NCBI GenBank assembly: GCA_903813345.2
Contig: CAIIXF020000008.1
Location: forward strand, 31,208,867 to 31,272,866
DNA: 64,000 nt
Direction: 5' to 3'
Source of the DNA: Owenia fusiformis
Lineage: Eukaryota > Annelida > Polychaeta > Sabellida > Oweniidae
In this document: positions 37,324 to 50,000 of the stretch, one piece after another
Layout: each line of letters opens with the position of its first letter
How positions within the stretch are numbered: the first letter of the stretch is position 1
Notes under the pieces: generated by a model
What the model was told of the DNA's origin: nothing
Databases searched by the model: none
The model's input: the letters and a program-made list of their open reading frames with translations, nothing else
Position numbers and translations under genes: made by a program

Positions 37324-38334
37324 TTTGTACACATTTGTGTTCTTATATTTTGATGCTATATTTTTTTTATTCTGATGCTATATTTTGGTCCAGAAGGGTA
37401 ACCTTACATGAAAAAAGCATTTTTCTGCATTTTTAATTTAAAAAATTAGTGTAATTTATTTTGATAGCTAAGAAACTGGTTCAGAACACTTCTTTTTTTG
37501 CAGTGATGCAAACATGTAGCAAATATATATAAAAACATTTGTTTAAAATAGTTGAGAAAGTTCAAGATTTTGATGGTGATTAAAAGAGTAATTTGTGGTA
37601 GTAAGTTAAAACTGACAGCATGATCCTTTAAGTAAAACTGACTTGATAATCATATCAAGACCCTTTAAGCAATTATATGTATTAAGTGAAGTGCAATCTA
37701 CCTCAATTTTAAGAATGCTTTCTTATCTTTACATTCAATTTATTGCTTTTGACACAAATATCTGTTAGAGGCAGAGCTACTGTTCTTGTGTGATGAATGT
37801 ATAAAAGTCATTCGATACATGTACATGTATATTAAGACCTACCATAATGAAATACTGTTCAGTTCTTTGAATTTCTCCACAGCTTTGATGCAAGTTGGTG
37901 CTGTACTTATTTGAAAATGAAAAAAATCATGAAAAATTGGCCTATTTCGGCCAAAGTTTATATGAATTTTAGAAACAAAAATTTGACAACTGAAGGAAAT
38001 TACCTTTACCAGCTATTTATCATTGTGGGATTCACAGTCTGTATTATCCCTTGGAATACACACTTACTTTAGGTTGAGAGACTGATAAATCAGAACATTG
38101 GCTATTTATGGAACCCCTGCATGTCTATGTGAAATTTATGGGAGAGGCGATCAAAAATCGTTTTCCTGCCAGTAGTATTGCAAATTGTCTGTATTCACAT
38201 TTGTAATCTGCATATGATTCAGTTTTACATTATGAATTGGCGTTATAATCTTTAAGCTTATCCTAAAGCTGACAAGTTGGGCTGTTTATGCCTCATATCT
38301 CATAGGGTGAAACGACCCTTACCAGCAATGATCT

Positions 38335-38495
38335 CATAGTATGCACTTTTCAATCATTCTCCTACTCTAAAATTTGAATAAAGTGCCTGATTTTCTTGCA
38401 TTTCTATACAATTTAGAGTGTTAACTTCATGTCTGTTTATTTTATTAACTGCTGATTTCACTCTTGTCCACTGTATTTTGAATTTCAAAACATGA
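38335..38495 (-). repeat. R1 family copy
   Basis: It contains CTAAAATTTGAATAAAGTGC, TTCTATACAATTTAGAGTG and a changed CTGCTGATTTCAC core, ending TTTCAAAACATGAT. Confidence 0.65.
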
Positions 38496-38604
38496 TATCA
38501 TTAGAATATACTACTCAGTTAGGTTGCACTTTATCTTTGGAAGTCCAGAACTATCAACTGAACATTAGTTTGTTTGCGATTCTTGTTTGAAATATCCGCC
38601 TGCT

Positions 38605-38760
38605 CGTGCTTATTTCACTCAATTTCTCTCTAAAATTTGAATAAACTGTCTAATTTTCTTGCATTTCTATACAATTATGACACTTGACTACATGCCTATT
38701 TACTTTATTTCTTGCTGATTTGGCTATTTTACACTTTATTTTGCTTTTTATAAATGTGAG
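38605..38760 (-). repeat. R1 family copy
   Basis: It contains TTTCTCTCTAAAATTTGAAT, TTCTATACAATTATGACA and TTTATTTCTTGCTGATTTGG. Confidence 0.65.
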
Positions 38761-39079
38761 ACATTAGATATTTTATACATTGGTTATATAGTTACAATCT
38801 TTACTTAACATACATACATATAATTCAATCTAATTCAAAAATTAATAACGTTACACAATTATGTATCTCAAGTTTCCCTTCTGTGAGATTGTGTGATGTA
38901 ACAGTTTGAAATTGATCAGAATTTTTATCAAATATTATAGGTTTTTATCTGTAAATATTGCTTTGTTTACCTGCTTTTGGTATATGACAGTAAACAAATG
39001 CAGAGGTCTTTCTCTGTGCTGCATTTGTTTACTGTGACATATATGAAGTACACTTTTTATTAAAAAAATCCAAAATTAA

Positions 39080-39929
39080 CACCCTATGCAGACAGAGCCT
39101 GTGGGAAATATTGGGTGCGGAGCAAATGAGCGGAGGGTGCGGAGCTAACGGTTATTTTTGAATTTAAATTTGGGATATTTCTGAAACTAAGCCGTTTTGG
39201 GACTTCAAATATACCAAGATATGTGTATTTGACACCAAATATCAATACAATTGTGAAAATAGTAGCGCAATTCATTCTATAGCGACGCAGTGTGCCTTAA
39301 ACCTTTCCCAGACCTATATATTTTGAAATTATCCTTTTAATACTGAGTCCCCAGCATTCATAAAAAATGGTGTTCAAGGTGCACTATCTATACAAATTAT
39401 TTTTGCATCTTGGAAGCCAGGCAGTATCTGTGTGATTTTATAAAAATTCGGAAATGTTCTTCAGATATGAGCCCCTCTAAATATTGGGTGCGGAGCAGCT
39501 CCATAAACGTAGCTCCGCACCCACTATTTAGAGGGGCTCATATCTGAAGAACATTTCCGAATTTTTATAAAATCACACAGATACTGCCTGGCTTCCAAGA
39601 TGCAAAAATAATTTGCATGGGTAGTGTATCTTGAACACCATTTTTTATGAATGCTGGGGACGCAACTATTAAAAGGATAGTCTCAAAATATATAGGTCTG
39701 GGAAATGTTTAAGGCATACTGCGTCGCTATAAAATGAATTGCACTACTATTTTCACAATTTTATTGATATTTGGTGTCAAATACACATATCTTGGTATAT
39801 TTGAAGTCCCAAAACGGCTTAGTTTCAGAAATATCCCAATTTTAAATTCAAAAATGACCGTTAGCTCCGCACCCTCCGCTCATTTGCGCCGCACCCAATA
39901 TTTCCCACAGGCTCTGTCTGCATAGGGTG
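39080..39929. mobile_element. 850 bp near-perfect palindrome (fold-back element) with ATTAA target duplication
   Basis: The two arms of about 410 bp are reverse complements with few mismatches. The outer ends are CACCCTATGCAGACAGAGCC and its complement. The centre at about 39487-39518 is a further hairpin, GGGTGCGGAGC ... GCTCCGCACCC. ATTAA flanks both sides (39075-39079 and 39930-39934). TTAA inside ATTAA leaves a TTAA target open as an alternative. Mirror-image ORFs in the arms (minus 39084-39275, plus 39734-39925) are a by-product of the symmetry. Confidence 0.9.
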
Positions 39930-40282
39930 ATTAAGCTAACAAACAAACACACACAAACAAGCAAACAACCAAACAAAGAAATAAATTCACAATTATTTTG
40001 AATAATATACTGTTATATAATTTCAGGCTTGTATTTTGTATAAATACATTGGTAGATAATATTGAAATATCGAAAAAAAAAATTTTAATTTTTTAAGTTT
40101 ATTTCTAATAATCAATATAAGTAAAAATCTCATTGCTAAAATTTTATAAAATTAGCAGCAATTACAACATAATTTACAAGATATAAATTGATATGTTGAA
40201 ATAAAAAACAACATGTACAAACAAACAAAAAATAGACAACAAGATAACCCATTGTTTTGTGTGTTTCAGTGCCTAATGCAGA

Positions 40283-43200
40283 ATGTCGGGGTCAGCCTCT
40301 ATAGATGAGGTAGAGGCCGCTAAAGAGTTTGAGAAAGGGCGTATCAGTCAACTAAAAGACGAGCGGGTTTATATACAGAAGAAGACTTTTACAAAATGGA
40401 TAAATTCCTTCTTAGAGAAGGTAGGTAGAGTAAAGCCTGTCTAAGTGGAACATCTATAGTACCTCTAAAAATTGTTCTACTCGGGAGGTGTTCAACCCAT
40501 AAATGTTCATTTAGTTTTCGGTCAATTTGGACTCTAAAGTGTTCCACTTACTTAGGTGTTTCAAAAAACTTATTTCACTACAAATGATCAAAAAATAATC
40601 ATAATGTTATAATGTTACAATGATACAAATATTTAAATTTTTATAGAAATTGGAAAATATCACACAAAATCATTGAAAATTAAGCCATCAGAATATCATT
40701 ATTTTTTAATCTTTTGCTCATTTCTTTGATTAAACACTTTTTCTAGTGGAGTGTTAATCATTGGTACATCACTTTCAGTCATCAAATTGCTGATTATGAT
40801 TTTATATGTTATTAAACTGATACTGATTTTTCACTAATTCTTCTTTTGTTCTCCATCACAGGTGAATATGGAGGTGGACGACATCTTCACAGACCTCGGG
40901 AACGGGAGAAAGTTGATGAAATTACTGGAGATAATCTCGGGCTCCAACCTCGGCAAACCAAACAGAGGAAACATGAGAGTACAGAAAATCGAGAACCTCA
41001 ACAAAAGTTTAATATTCCTTAAAAGTAGAGGAGTAAGTATTTTAATTTGAAATATGAAAAGGATTTAATCAAGTAAAAATGTGGGAATATTGGAGTACAA
41101 AAAGTAGAGTTAATGTCATGTTTTTTTCCGTTTTAGTTATGTTTCTTTAATGCAGAGATATGGGTAATTTTTTAATTTAGATAATACTTTTAACTCCATT
41201 TTATTTCATTTTGTTTGTAATTTATCCATACATTGTACTGATTATGTTATGTTTATTTAGGTATCAGACTTATTCTTGTCTTCTTTAATTTAAATTTTGC
41301 CTTTACTTCAGGTGAGGTTAGAAAACATAGGAGCTGAAGATATCTTAGATCAAGACAAGACACTCATTCTAGGTCTCATATGGACTATCATTCTCAGGTT
41401 CCAGATTGAAGAAATTGAAATTATCGTGGTAAGTTACACGTGGTGCCTTTCTCTTACTTTAATTTCCCTTCTTTATTGATGATTCAGTTCAACCACGTTC
41501 AAAACCTACATGCGAAAACCTGCAAATCCATACGCTTTTGGCAGACCCACTGGCAATGAGATTAAAAGGCTTTAATGTATTTTGATTATTGTCATGTGTT
41601 AGGTTTTAATAAAGCAATGCATTCTTGGGGTTCACTAGAATTTCTCAGAACAGGCTAAATAAATGAAAACAACAGGCAAAGTTAATAGAAATCATATATT
41701 TAACATGGGAAAGTTGAAAAGTTCCTAAAAACAACAGGCATGTTTGTGAAAACAACTGGTGAAAATCGCCTGCATTCTAATAAAGCAATACTTAATTTTG
41801 ATATACAGTAGAACCTATTTAGGTGTAACACCTTTGATACTTGTACTTGTAAAAAGGGTTCCACTTCGGAGGTGTTTCATTTATCAGGGGTTTCATTAGC
41901 AGCAGGCAACAGGCGATTTTCACTGGTTGTTTTCACAAAATCGCCTGTTGTTTTTAGGGACTATTTAACCTTTCCATGTTAAATTCATGTTAAATTCATG
42001 TTTTCATTTATTTAGCCTGTTGAGAGAAATTCTAGTAAAACTCCTTTATACAGGTTCATTTAACATAAAGCCAGTTGAAGTGTCCCACTTCTAGAGGTGC
42101 TCACTCTTTACAGGTTTCACTGTATTTCATATTTTCCTTTAGGACGAAGATAATGAAGGTAGTGAAAAGAAATCTGCCAAGGATGCCTTGTTGCTATGGT
42201 GTCAGAGGAAAACAGCTGGTTACCCTGGTGTTAAAATTGAGAACTTCAGCACAAGTTGGAGAAGTGGTCTGGGTTTCAATGCTCTTATACATGCACACAG
42301 GTGAGATAGATGGCGGTGTAAGATTATACTAGAATTTTAAGACTACGCTGGAATTATAAAACTATACTAGAATTATAAGATTATAGTAGAATATGCCCCA
42401 TCAATACATAGCTTCGTTAGCTACACCTCTGGGGTCACAAATCATTGATCATCTTAAAATAGACAATGATTTGTGCAGAATTGTATGGAACCTTGACTCG
42501 GGTCATCCTGACACAAAGCTATTTCCCTTGCCCAAATCCACAACTAATTGCTTGTAGTTCAGTTGTTAGAAGCATAATAAATTTAATATCATTAGGTTTG
42601 CAATAAAACTGCTCATCCATTTAATTAGAAACTAAGATACTCCAAATGAATATTTTGTTTAATTTCTTTTGTTCTTTTTAAACATTTTCTAGGCCTGACC
42701 TGATCCAGTATGATATGTTGAACCCCAATGACCATTTAGACAACCTAAACAATGCATTCACTGTGGCTGATGAGAAACTAGGCATTCATAGACTGTTAGA
42801 TGCTGAGGGTATGTACATTAAACATAAGTTATAGGCTCCCTATGAATTTTACAAGCTTAATGAAAGGTTGGGGATCTGATTTGTTTAAATTCACAGAGAG
42901 TAATGACTTTTATTTTGGCACTCTTGCAAATAAATTCAGTTTCATGGATTTTAAAAATTATTTGGGGGAACTCTTAAAAAGCCCCCAGGTCCTCTTTCTG
43001 CCCCCCCCCCCTTCCCAGTTGAGTATCATGAAATCTCGCGAATAATATATTTTATTCTAATGATGTCTACTTGAGAGACTAACTCATTTTGCTTGGTTAC
43101 ATCAATTGAATACTTCTTTTGAGTGTTTGCACTCCTTTTGTATCAAATGTATCAGTTCAAGTGTTTAAACAGAAATGAAATAACATATAGGTAGTGTTAT

Positions 43201-44054
43201 CAGTTTATAGTCAATAAAAGGCAAACATATTTTGCTTATCAGCAGTATCATTTATTTACTCATTTATAAACAATATGAATTCAGATGTGAATCTCAGGGG
43301 AGCTTGTTCAAGATAAATTCACTGATTGTAAATATGAAACTTTCCCAAAATCAACAATCTATTGTTTTAAATCAACAATGAATACAATATATACAATAAA
43401 TGCATATCTCATTGTCTAGCAACATCGTCTAGTTTCATAGATGTGTCATCAGAAAATTTATTTTTCAATGTTACCTTTAAAGAGATGCCTCATATTATAA
43501 CTGGCATTGTGGACTGCTCAACATTTGAAAGTAAGATTTAAAAGACAGAGTTATTAAACTTATTAGTCTGTATGGGGTGATTCAAAAATAGGTGAGGCGT
43601 TTGAATAGAGGAGGCAAAACTGAAGTTGGATTTAAAGAACTTCAAATTTTCTCAGTAACATTTTTTTCTGTAAATTATTTAAAAACAACTATTTTTATGT
43701 CACCACCAAAAGTGGGGACATATTGTTATGGTCTCCATCTATTATATGACGGTGTTTGGTGGTTGGCGCTTTGTGTTTGGTGTCTGTAACAAATGGGAGG
43801 TGGTGACATTTTGCATGTTTATGCCTTGTTCTGGAATATTTTGGTGAGGCTACTGCCTCTGCCTCACTTACAATTGCCTCACTTGCCTCAGAGCTAGTTA
43901 TGATGTTGCTGTATCTCATACATGCATCTTCTCTGTTTCAGATGTGGATGTCCGAAGACCAGATGATAAATCTATTATGACGTATGTCTCTTCATATTAT
44001 CATTACTTTGCCAAAATGAAGAAAGAAGAAACTGGGGGTAAAAGAATTGCCAAA
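40283..44054 (+). CDS. Spectrin actin-binding CH1-CH2 exons (1-6)
   Basis: CH1: [15 protein letters not shown] (exon 1), [20 protein letters not shown] and [19 protein letters not shown] (exon 2), IGAEDILD and [13 protein letters not shown] (exon 3). CH2: [19 protein letters not shown] and [18 protein letters not shown] (exons 4-5), [20 protein letters not shown] and [13 protein letters not shown] (exons 5-6). These are the standard beta-spectrin actin-binding signatures and read without interruption. Splice phases run 0, 0, 0, 2, 1, 0. Confidence 0.96.
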
Positions 44055-47000
44055 GTGAGTATGAAAGCTTTTATGACTTATAATAAATGTACTGGTAGTT
44101 GCAAATGTTGGAATGTCAGTCATTGAAGGTGTTAGCAAAAAATCAGATTATTTCGAGAATTCTGTGCCAAAAATGTGAAGATTCTATGCCAAAGTCAAAT
44201 TCTATTGTTCAACCAGTTATGAAGATGCCGTATTTGTGGATTGATGTTTGGTTTGGAAGAGAATCACCTCCATGATGTATGTGTAAAATAGCATAAACTT
44301 AACAATCTTGAATTGTTTTGTTTGAGTGATATATCATTTTCTTGTTAGTTGGATTATCTATCCAATGGCATATTAACTGAACTGTGGAGAAATGAAATAA
44401 GAAGATAATTTGTTGTTTTTAGGTTGTTGGAAAAATTATGGATCTAGATGGCGCTCAAACAGACTATGAGACTCTGACGTCAGGTCTCTTAAGATGGATT
44501 CAGCAGAAACTTCAACTCATAAGTAGCCGTAACTTCCCGAATTCCCTCGATGGAATCCAAAAAGAGGTTGTCAATTTTAAGACATACAGAACAGTGGAGA
44601 AACCACCCAAGTAAGTGCAGTCTTGAATGTGATTCAAGTCTTGAAATAGGATTCAAGTCTTGAATGTGATTCAGAACAAAGGGATAAAAAATTCAAGGAT
44701 TAAAAATGGAATTACAAAAAACACTCTTCATCACTGAATTAATTTGAGGATCATTTTTCCTGTTTTACTTGAACAATCAAACATACAAAACAAACCAAAA
44801 TTCTCTGCAAAAATTCTCATTGTGAAAAAATGAAAGCTTTTTATAATTTCATTATATTATCATGATAACATCTTAGTTTCGTTCCAATTTTCATCTCTGT
44901 CTTATCTCTATTGTGTTAAGGTACCATGAGAAAGGCAATTTAGAGGTTGCATTCTTCAATATACAAGCCAAACTGAAAGCCAATGGCAGAAGACATTATA
45001 CACCCCCAGAGGGCAAACTGCTGCATGACATTGAGAACGCATGGACAGTTCTCGAGAAGGAGGAACACAAGAGGGAGATCGCTCTAAGAGATGAGATGAT
45101 CAGGTAAGAAATAATTCATTCCATATGATACAAAAAGGTGCTATGTTGAATCTAAAAAGAGCGATGTTGTACCTAAAAATGGTGCAATGTTGTTCCTAAA
45201 AAGGTGCAATGACTATTGTGCCTAAAAGATGTCATGTTGTACCTAAAAGGTACAGTGTTGTATCTAAAAAGATGCAATGATGTACCCAAAAAGGTCAATG
45301 TAGAGCCTAAAGGGGTGCAATGTTTGAACCTAAATAGCTGGAATGTTGTCGCCGCTTAGATGATGACTGGCGGTGTCTCACCTTTATTGTGTGCATATTT
45401 CTAGACAATCTGCTCAAATTGATTTGAAATCTTTAGGGATGTTTTTGGAATGAAAATCTAAAACTGTTTAAATTTTGATATCAAATGGACATTTCATCAT
45501 TTTTTAGGCAAGAGAGGCTCGAACAGTTAGCAGAGAGATTTGAGCGTAAGGCCATGCTGCGTGACTCGTGGCTGACTGACATGGCAGCTGTACTTGCCAA
45601 ACATAAATGGGGAAACAGTACAGCTGAAGTGGATGCAGCTGTGAAAAGACATGAGGCTATAAGTGCTGAGATCCTCGCTAGGGTATGTTTTACCATAAAA
45701 TATAAACTGAAAAAGAGTGGAATCAGTAAGGAATGAATTATAACAGTAAACAGGCATGTATTCAATTCCTAGTTGATGCAACAACTCCTAATATTTAAGC
45801 TGTGATTGTCAAATGGTTATTTAAAATATTTTGGTACCCCATACTATGCATGGTATTCTTTTCCTTAAATAAAAGTTGTCATCTCTATATATATTATGTC
45901 ACTAAATACTGTTAATTCCCGCAATTTTTTGTGACCTCCATTCAGCATCGGTGTATAATGTCCGTGGTGTTATCTGTGACATATTGTTACACTTTTGTAA
46001 CACATTTGCAGGCGTTGACATTCTTGTATATTTATTGAATTTTCATCAACCAACATTTCCTTTTCTTGTATCCATTCATATATTCTCTTTATATAATATT
46101 TAATATCTTTTTTCAGAGCGATCGTTTCCATGCATTAGAGGTTATGGCCAATGAACTGATCAAGGCAAATTACCATGAGAAACTGCCAGTGAGCAAAAGG
46201 TAGGAAAGAAATCATACAAGAGAAAATGACACTGTCACTGTCATGTTAAACATGCAAAATAGAGTGGAAAATATGGGAATAGTGTGAAGAGACATGTCGT
46301 CAGAACTTAAACTTTGATTTTGAAAAATGTGTAATACAGATTTACGGTGGAACAAGGAACAATGTTTTTGGTTACAAAAATAGATAGGAATTTTGTTTGA
46401 GAATTATTGATTTATAAATGTATGATTTTATTTCTAGACAAAAGGAAATAGAACAGAAATGGCTGAACTTGCTTGATGAGCTAGATGTTAAGAAACAAGC
46501 TCTTGGAACTATAGCTGAGCAGATAGGGATGTTCCGTGAAATGGAGAGCATTCTAGCTGAGATGAAAGAAATTGAGGTACTGACATGTTGACCTCATTTT
46601 CAGGAGATATCATGAAGAGATCTCATGGGTTGGTTTATAACAGTGCATGATTAATAATTTGTAATATTAACATATTGTTACTAATTTTGGGTTCATTTTT
46701 ATGTGTTAGGTCAAATGGTTTATTTTACATGTTGATGAAGTACACATAATTATATGGGAATATGGGAGAAATTAAAAACCCATGGCTTCACCAGGGAGCA
46801 AAAACTTTTACCCTGTTCCCTGAAACTTTCTTTTTGTTAAATTTTGATCGATATCATTGTTTTGATTGGATCTCTTACATGATCGTCATAACATTTTTGG
46901 ATGCTTTGATCATTTATTTTTCGTTGATGTATTTTGCATGGTTAATATTCCATTTTTCATTTTTCATTTTAACACTATAACCCCCATTATTATCCCACTA

Positions 47001-50000
47001 GAATTTGTACTAATAAGTACTAACACACTAAAATTTTGCTTTACTATAATATTAATTTTAGCACAAGTTGAATTTCAAAATTAACTTGAGTCGTTGGAGT
47101 AAATTAATGCTGCAAATCTCCATCAGATGTCGCTGCGGGTGTGATGGTAGCGCTAACGAGACCCTCATGGAGGTGACCAATCGGATTGCATTCTATAATG
47201 ATATATCAGTCAGTGCATGCTGGGATTGCTCATGTTAGCGATTCATATTTTGGTGGAAGTGGCAAATTGAAATATGTGCCATAATATAAGAGTGCATGCT
47301 GGGATATGAAAATTCTCGTGAACTAGTATAAAAGGGACCAATATTTCTCCTTTCTCTAACGCGATGCCAAATGGAAGGTTTCATTGGAATGTGACAAGTT
47401 TTGAACTTATGTGGTGTGAAATTCTGATTCTTGTCCTTGATGAATATGTAAAACCTGAATAAAATCTGTCCTCTAATGGTTTCTTATATTTTCATTGAGG
47501 TTGAAAGTTTGGAGATCTGGTCCTTGGAGATGTATTGCTATCATAATAATGTAATTTCAAAGATTTATTAGTTAGGCTAGTGCATGTTTATATCCTGTTG
47601 AACCTCAAGTATTTTTTTTAGATTAATAAAAGTTAACAAAGAAGACCACTTTGGTTAGATACTTCTGTTGCAAAATTGATCACTGGTGATCGTGGTTGTA
47701 ATGCACTAATGAGTCAGAAGGGTTTGGTTGCATAAAAGCAGATTTGTTTGTGTTTTTGCAAGTTGTCAAAATATACTGTCTTGGTCGATTATGTAATGTC
47801 ATATTGCATGGGCTATAAATCTAAAAAGAAAATATTACAGAATTCTACTGTAAATTAATTCAGTTGTATGTCTCGGCATAAATACTGTGTTTTTAGTTGA
47901 GCGATGTTCTTTCAAGAAATTGCTTACAATTAACAAATTTTACTTAAAACATCATATTCACTATGGCCTGTCAGTGATTAAATATTGCCCATAATGCATC
48001 TGGATTTGCAGTTGTTTTAAGTTTAGAAAATATTAGAAGATTGGATGACTTTATAATTATCTGCTGATTGATCAATTGCCATTATTTTATCAAGATTTCT
48101 AAAAGCTTTTCCCATAATTCAAAAACTTTTCCAACATATCATCTGTTTTCTAATTATGCACCAGCATTCTTGCTAGATATCAGAATTTACACCAGAGTGT
48201 AAATATATCCCATAATGCATTTAATTAAACAGACACAATTTTCGGTTTCAGAGCAGTGTAAGGTCAGGTGACTATGGCAAACATCTTCTGGGAGTTGAGG
48301 ACCTCCTTCACAAGCACAGCCTCGTAGATTCCCAGATTAATTCTCAGAGAGACCGCATAATGAACTTAAATAAACGTGCCAACACACAAACTCCCGGAAC
48401 AAAAGACGCAGATTTGTTACAAAAACGTCTGCAGCATTTGAACCAAGAGTTTGCAGAGTAAGTTTCAGATTTTGTTCCCCGCTCATTTAGCCGTCATGTC
48501 TATAAATGGGAAAGGGGTCAATCAGGGGTCCAGCATCTCAAATAAATCAAAAACCATCTAAAATTATGAGATGGAATTTTATGTTTTAGATAAAGATTAG
48601 CAGAACCTTCTTGAAAAGCAGCAATTAGAAATTGAAATTAATGTTTTTGCAGATCTAAATAATGGGTATCTGTTGTCAAAACAACTGGAAAATCTGAATC
48701 ATCAATATATAATGTTTTTTTTAAAATAGCTAAAAGTAACTAAAACATTTTGTTTTCAGTTTGGATAAATTGAGTAAGGATCGCCAGAAGCAACTAGAAG
48801 AGTCGAAGAAATTCTTCCAGTTTATCCAAGACAGTGAGGAAGAGGAATCATGGGTACTTGAGAAACAGAGAGTCGCCAAATCACAGTCCACCGGCAAAGA
48901 TCTCCTAGCTGTGCTAAGTCAACTGAAGAAACATGAGGTGTGTGAGATAGTTGAAAATTAGAATAATGCCATTTTGGTTAATTGAAAATATAAAACAAAC
49001 CCCAAGAAATTGTTGGAGAAGTCTAGGAAAAAGAGATGAATTGGCAAGAAAGAAGTACAGATGTTTAGCGAAAGAAGTCTTGGAAATTGAGGTAGTTCAT
49101 CTCAAGGAGAGAAAAATTGGTTTTGATTTCAAACGGTATTACATAAAACTTGTCATTCTTAGAAAATACTACAGTAACTGTATAGATATTTGTAATAAAA
49201 CTCAAACAGTGGAGACGATAACCCCATTTAACGTGTTACACGGAGATTGCCATTTTGCACGTCAATTGACGTGAATCACGCTAATAAGCAGAATGTCAAT
49301 TGTAATTCATAATTTGAAACACCAGGTTAATTAGAAGACCCAGTGTTTACAATATATACAATCTAAGTAATATTTCTTTTATAGTACGTATACTTAGGTA
49401 AACATTAATGATATATTAAATCCCAGGGAAGTATTTCATTCCAAAATTGTGGAGAAAATGCCGTTCAATCTTGTGAATTTTCTGTCAATGTTACGAACCA
49501 ATGAAATCACCACCGAACTTGCATTCTTGGAAAGTCTAAATCGATCGATGGAACGCTTTTCATTGCATTTTCTTCAAGTAGTTAATCTAATCTAGCACTT
49601 GTATGCAGGAATTCGCGATCTTATGTGGCAATTTTGCGCTAAAACTAATCAAAGTTACCTCTCACGAATCCTAGAAAAACGCCATATTGGAATTACTAAT
49701 GCTCCTTCAATTGTCTATTTATCGTCTTTCCGACGGGTTTTACGGCAAAATTGGTACTGACCCAATGGTATTTTAATCTCTTGACACAACGTGAGCCCCA
49801 AATTCCGAGAAAAGACCACTGGAAATCACTAAAATGGGGTCTACTTCCCCTCTTCTTTTTGACCGGAAGTGTTTTCCTGACCTTGATATGTTGCTGATTT
49901 TTTCGTTTTTTTCCTTGCTGGATTTAATTTTTAAACCTTCTTTGCGATGATCCAATGATTACCTTAAATGAATTATAAACAATTTAAATTCCTATCCCCA

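Larger units (their letters stand above)
15742..40269. other. Gene-poor region filled with repeats
   Basis: No protein-coding exon was recognised on either strand over about 24.5 kb; open frames are under 101 codons and none resembles a known domain. The content is mobile-element debris (listed separately) and AT-rich sequence. At least one untranslated first exon of the spectrin gene should lie here or further left in the spectrin promoter region, because spectrin exon 1 opens with a splice acceptor. I could not place it. Confidence 0.6.

Noticed and set aside
39084-39925. Two 63-codon ORFs of almost the same sequence on opposite strands
   Set aside because: They are the mirror images of the palindrome arms; the sequence has no known domain and the copies differ as non-coding DNA would.
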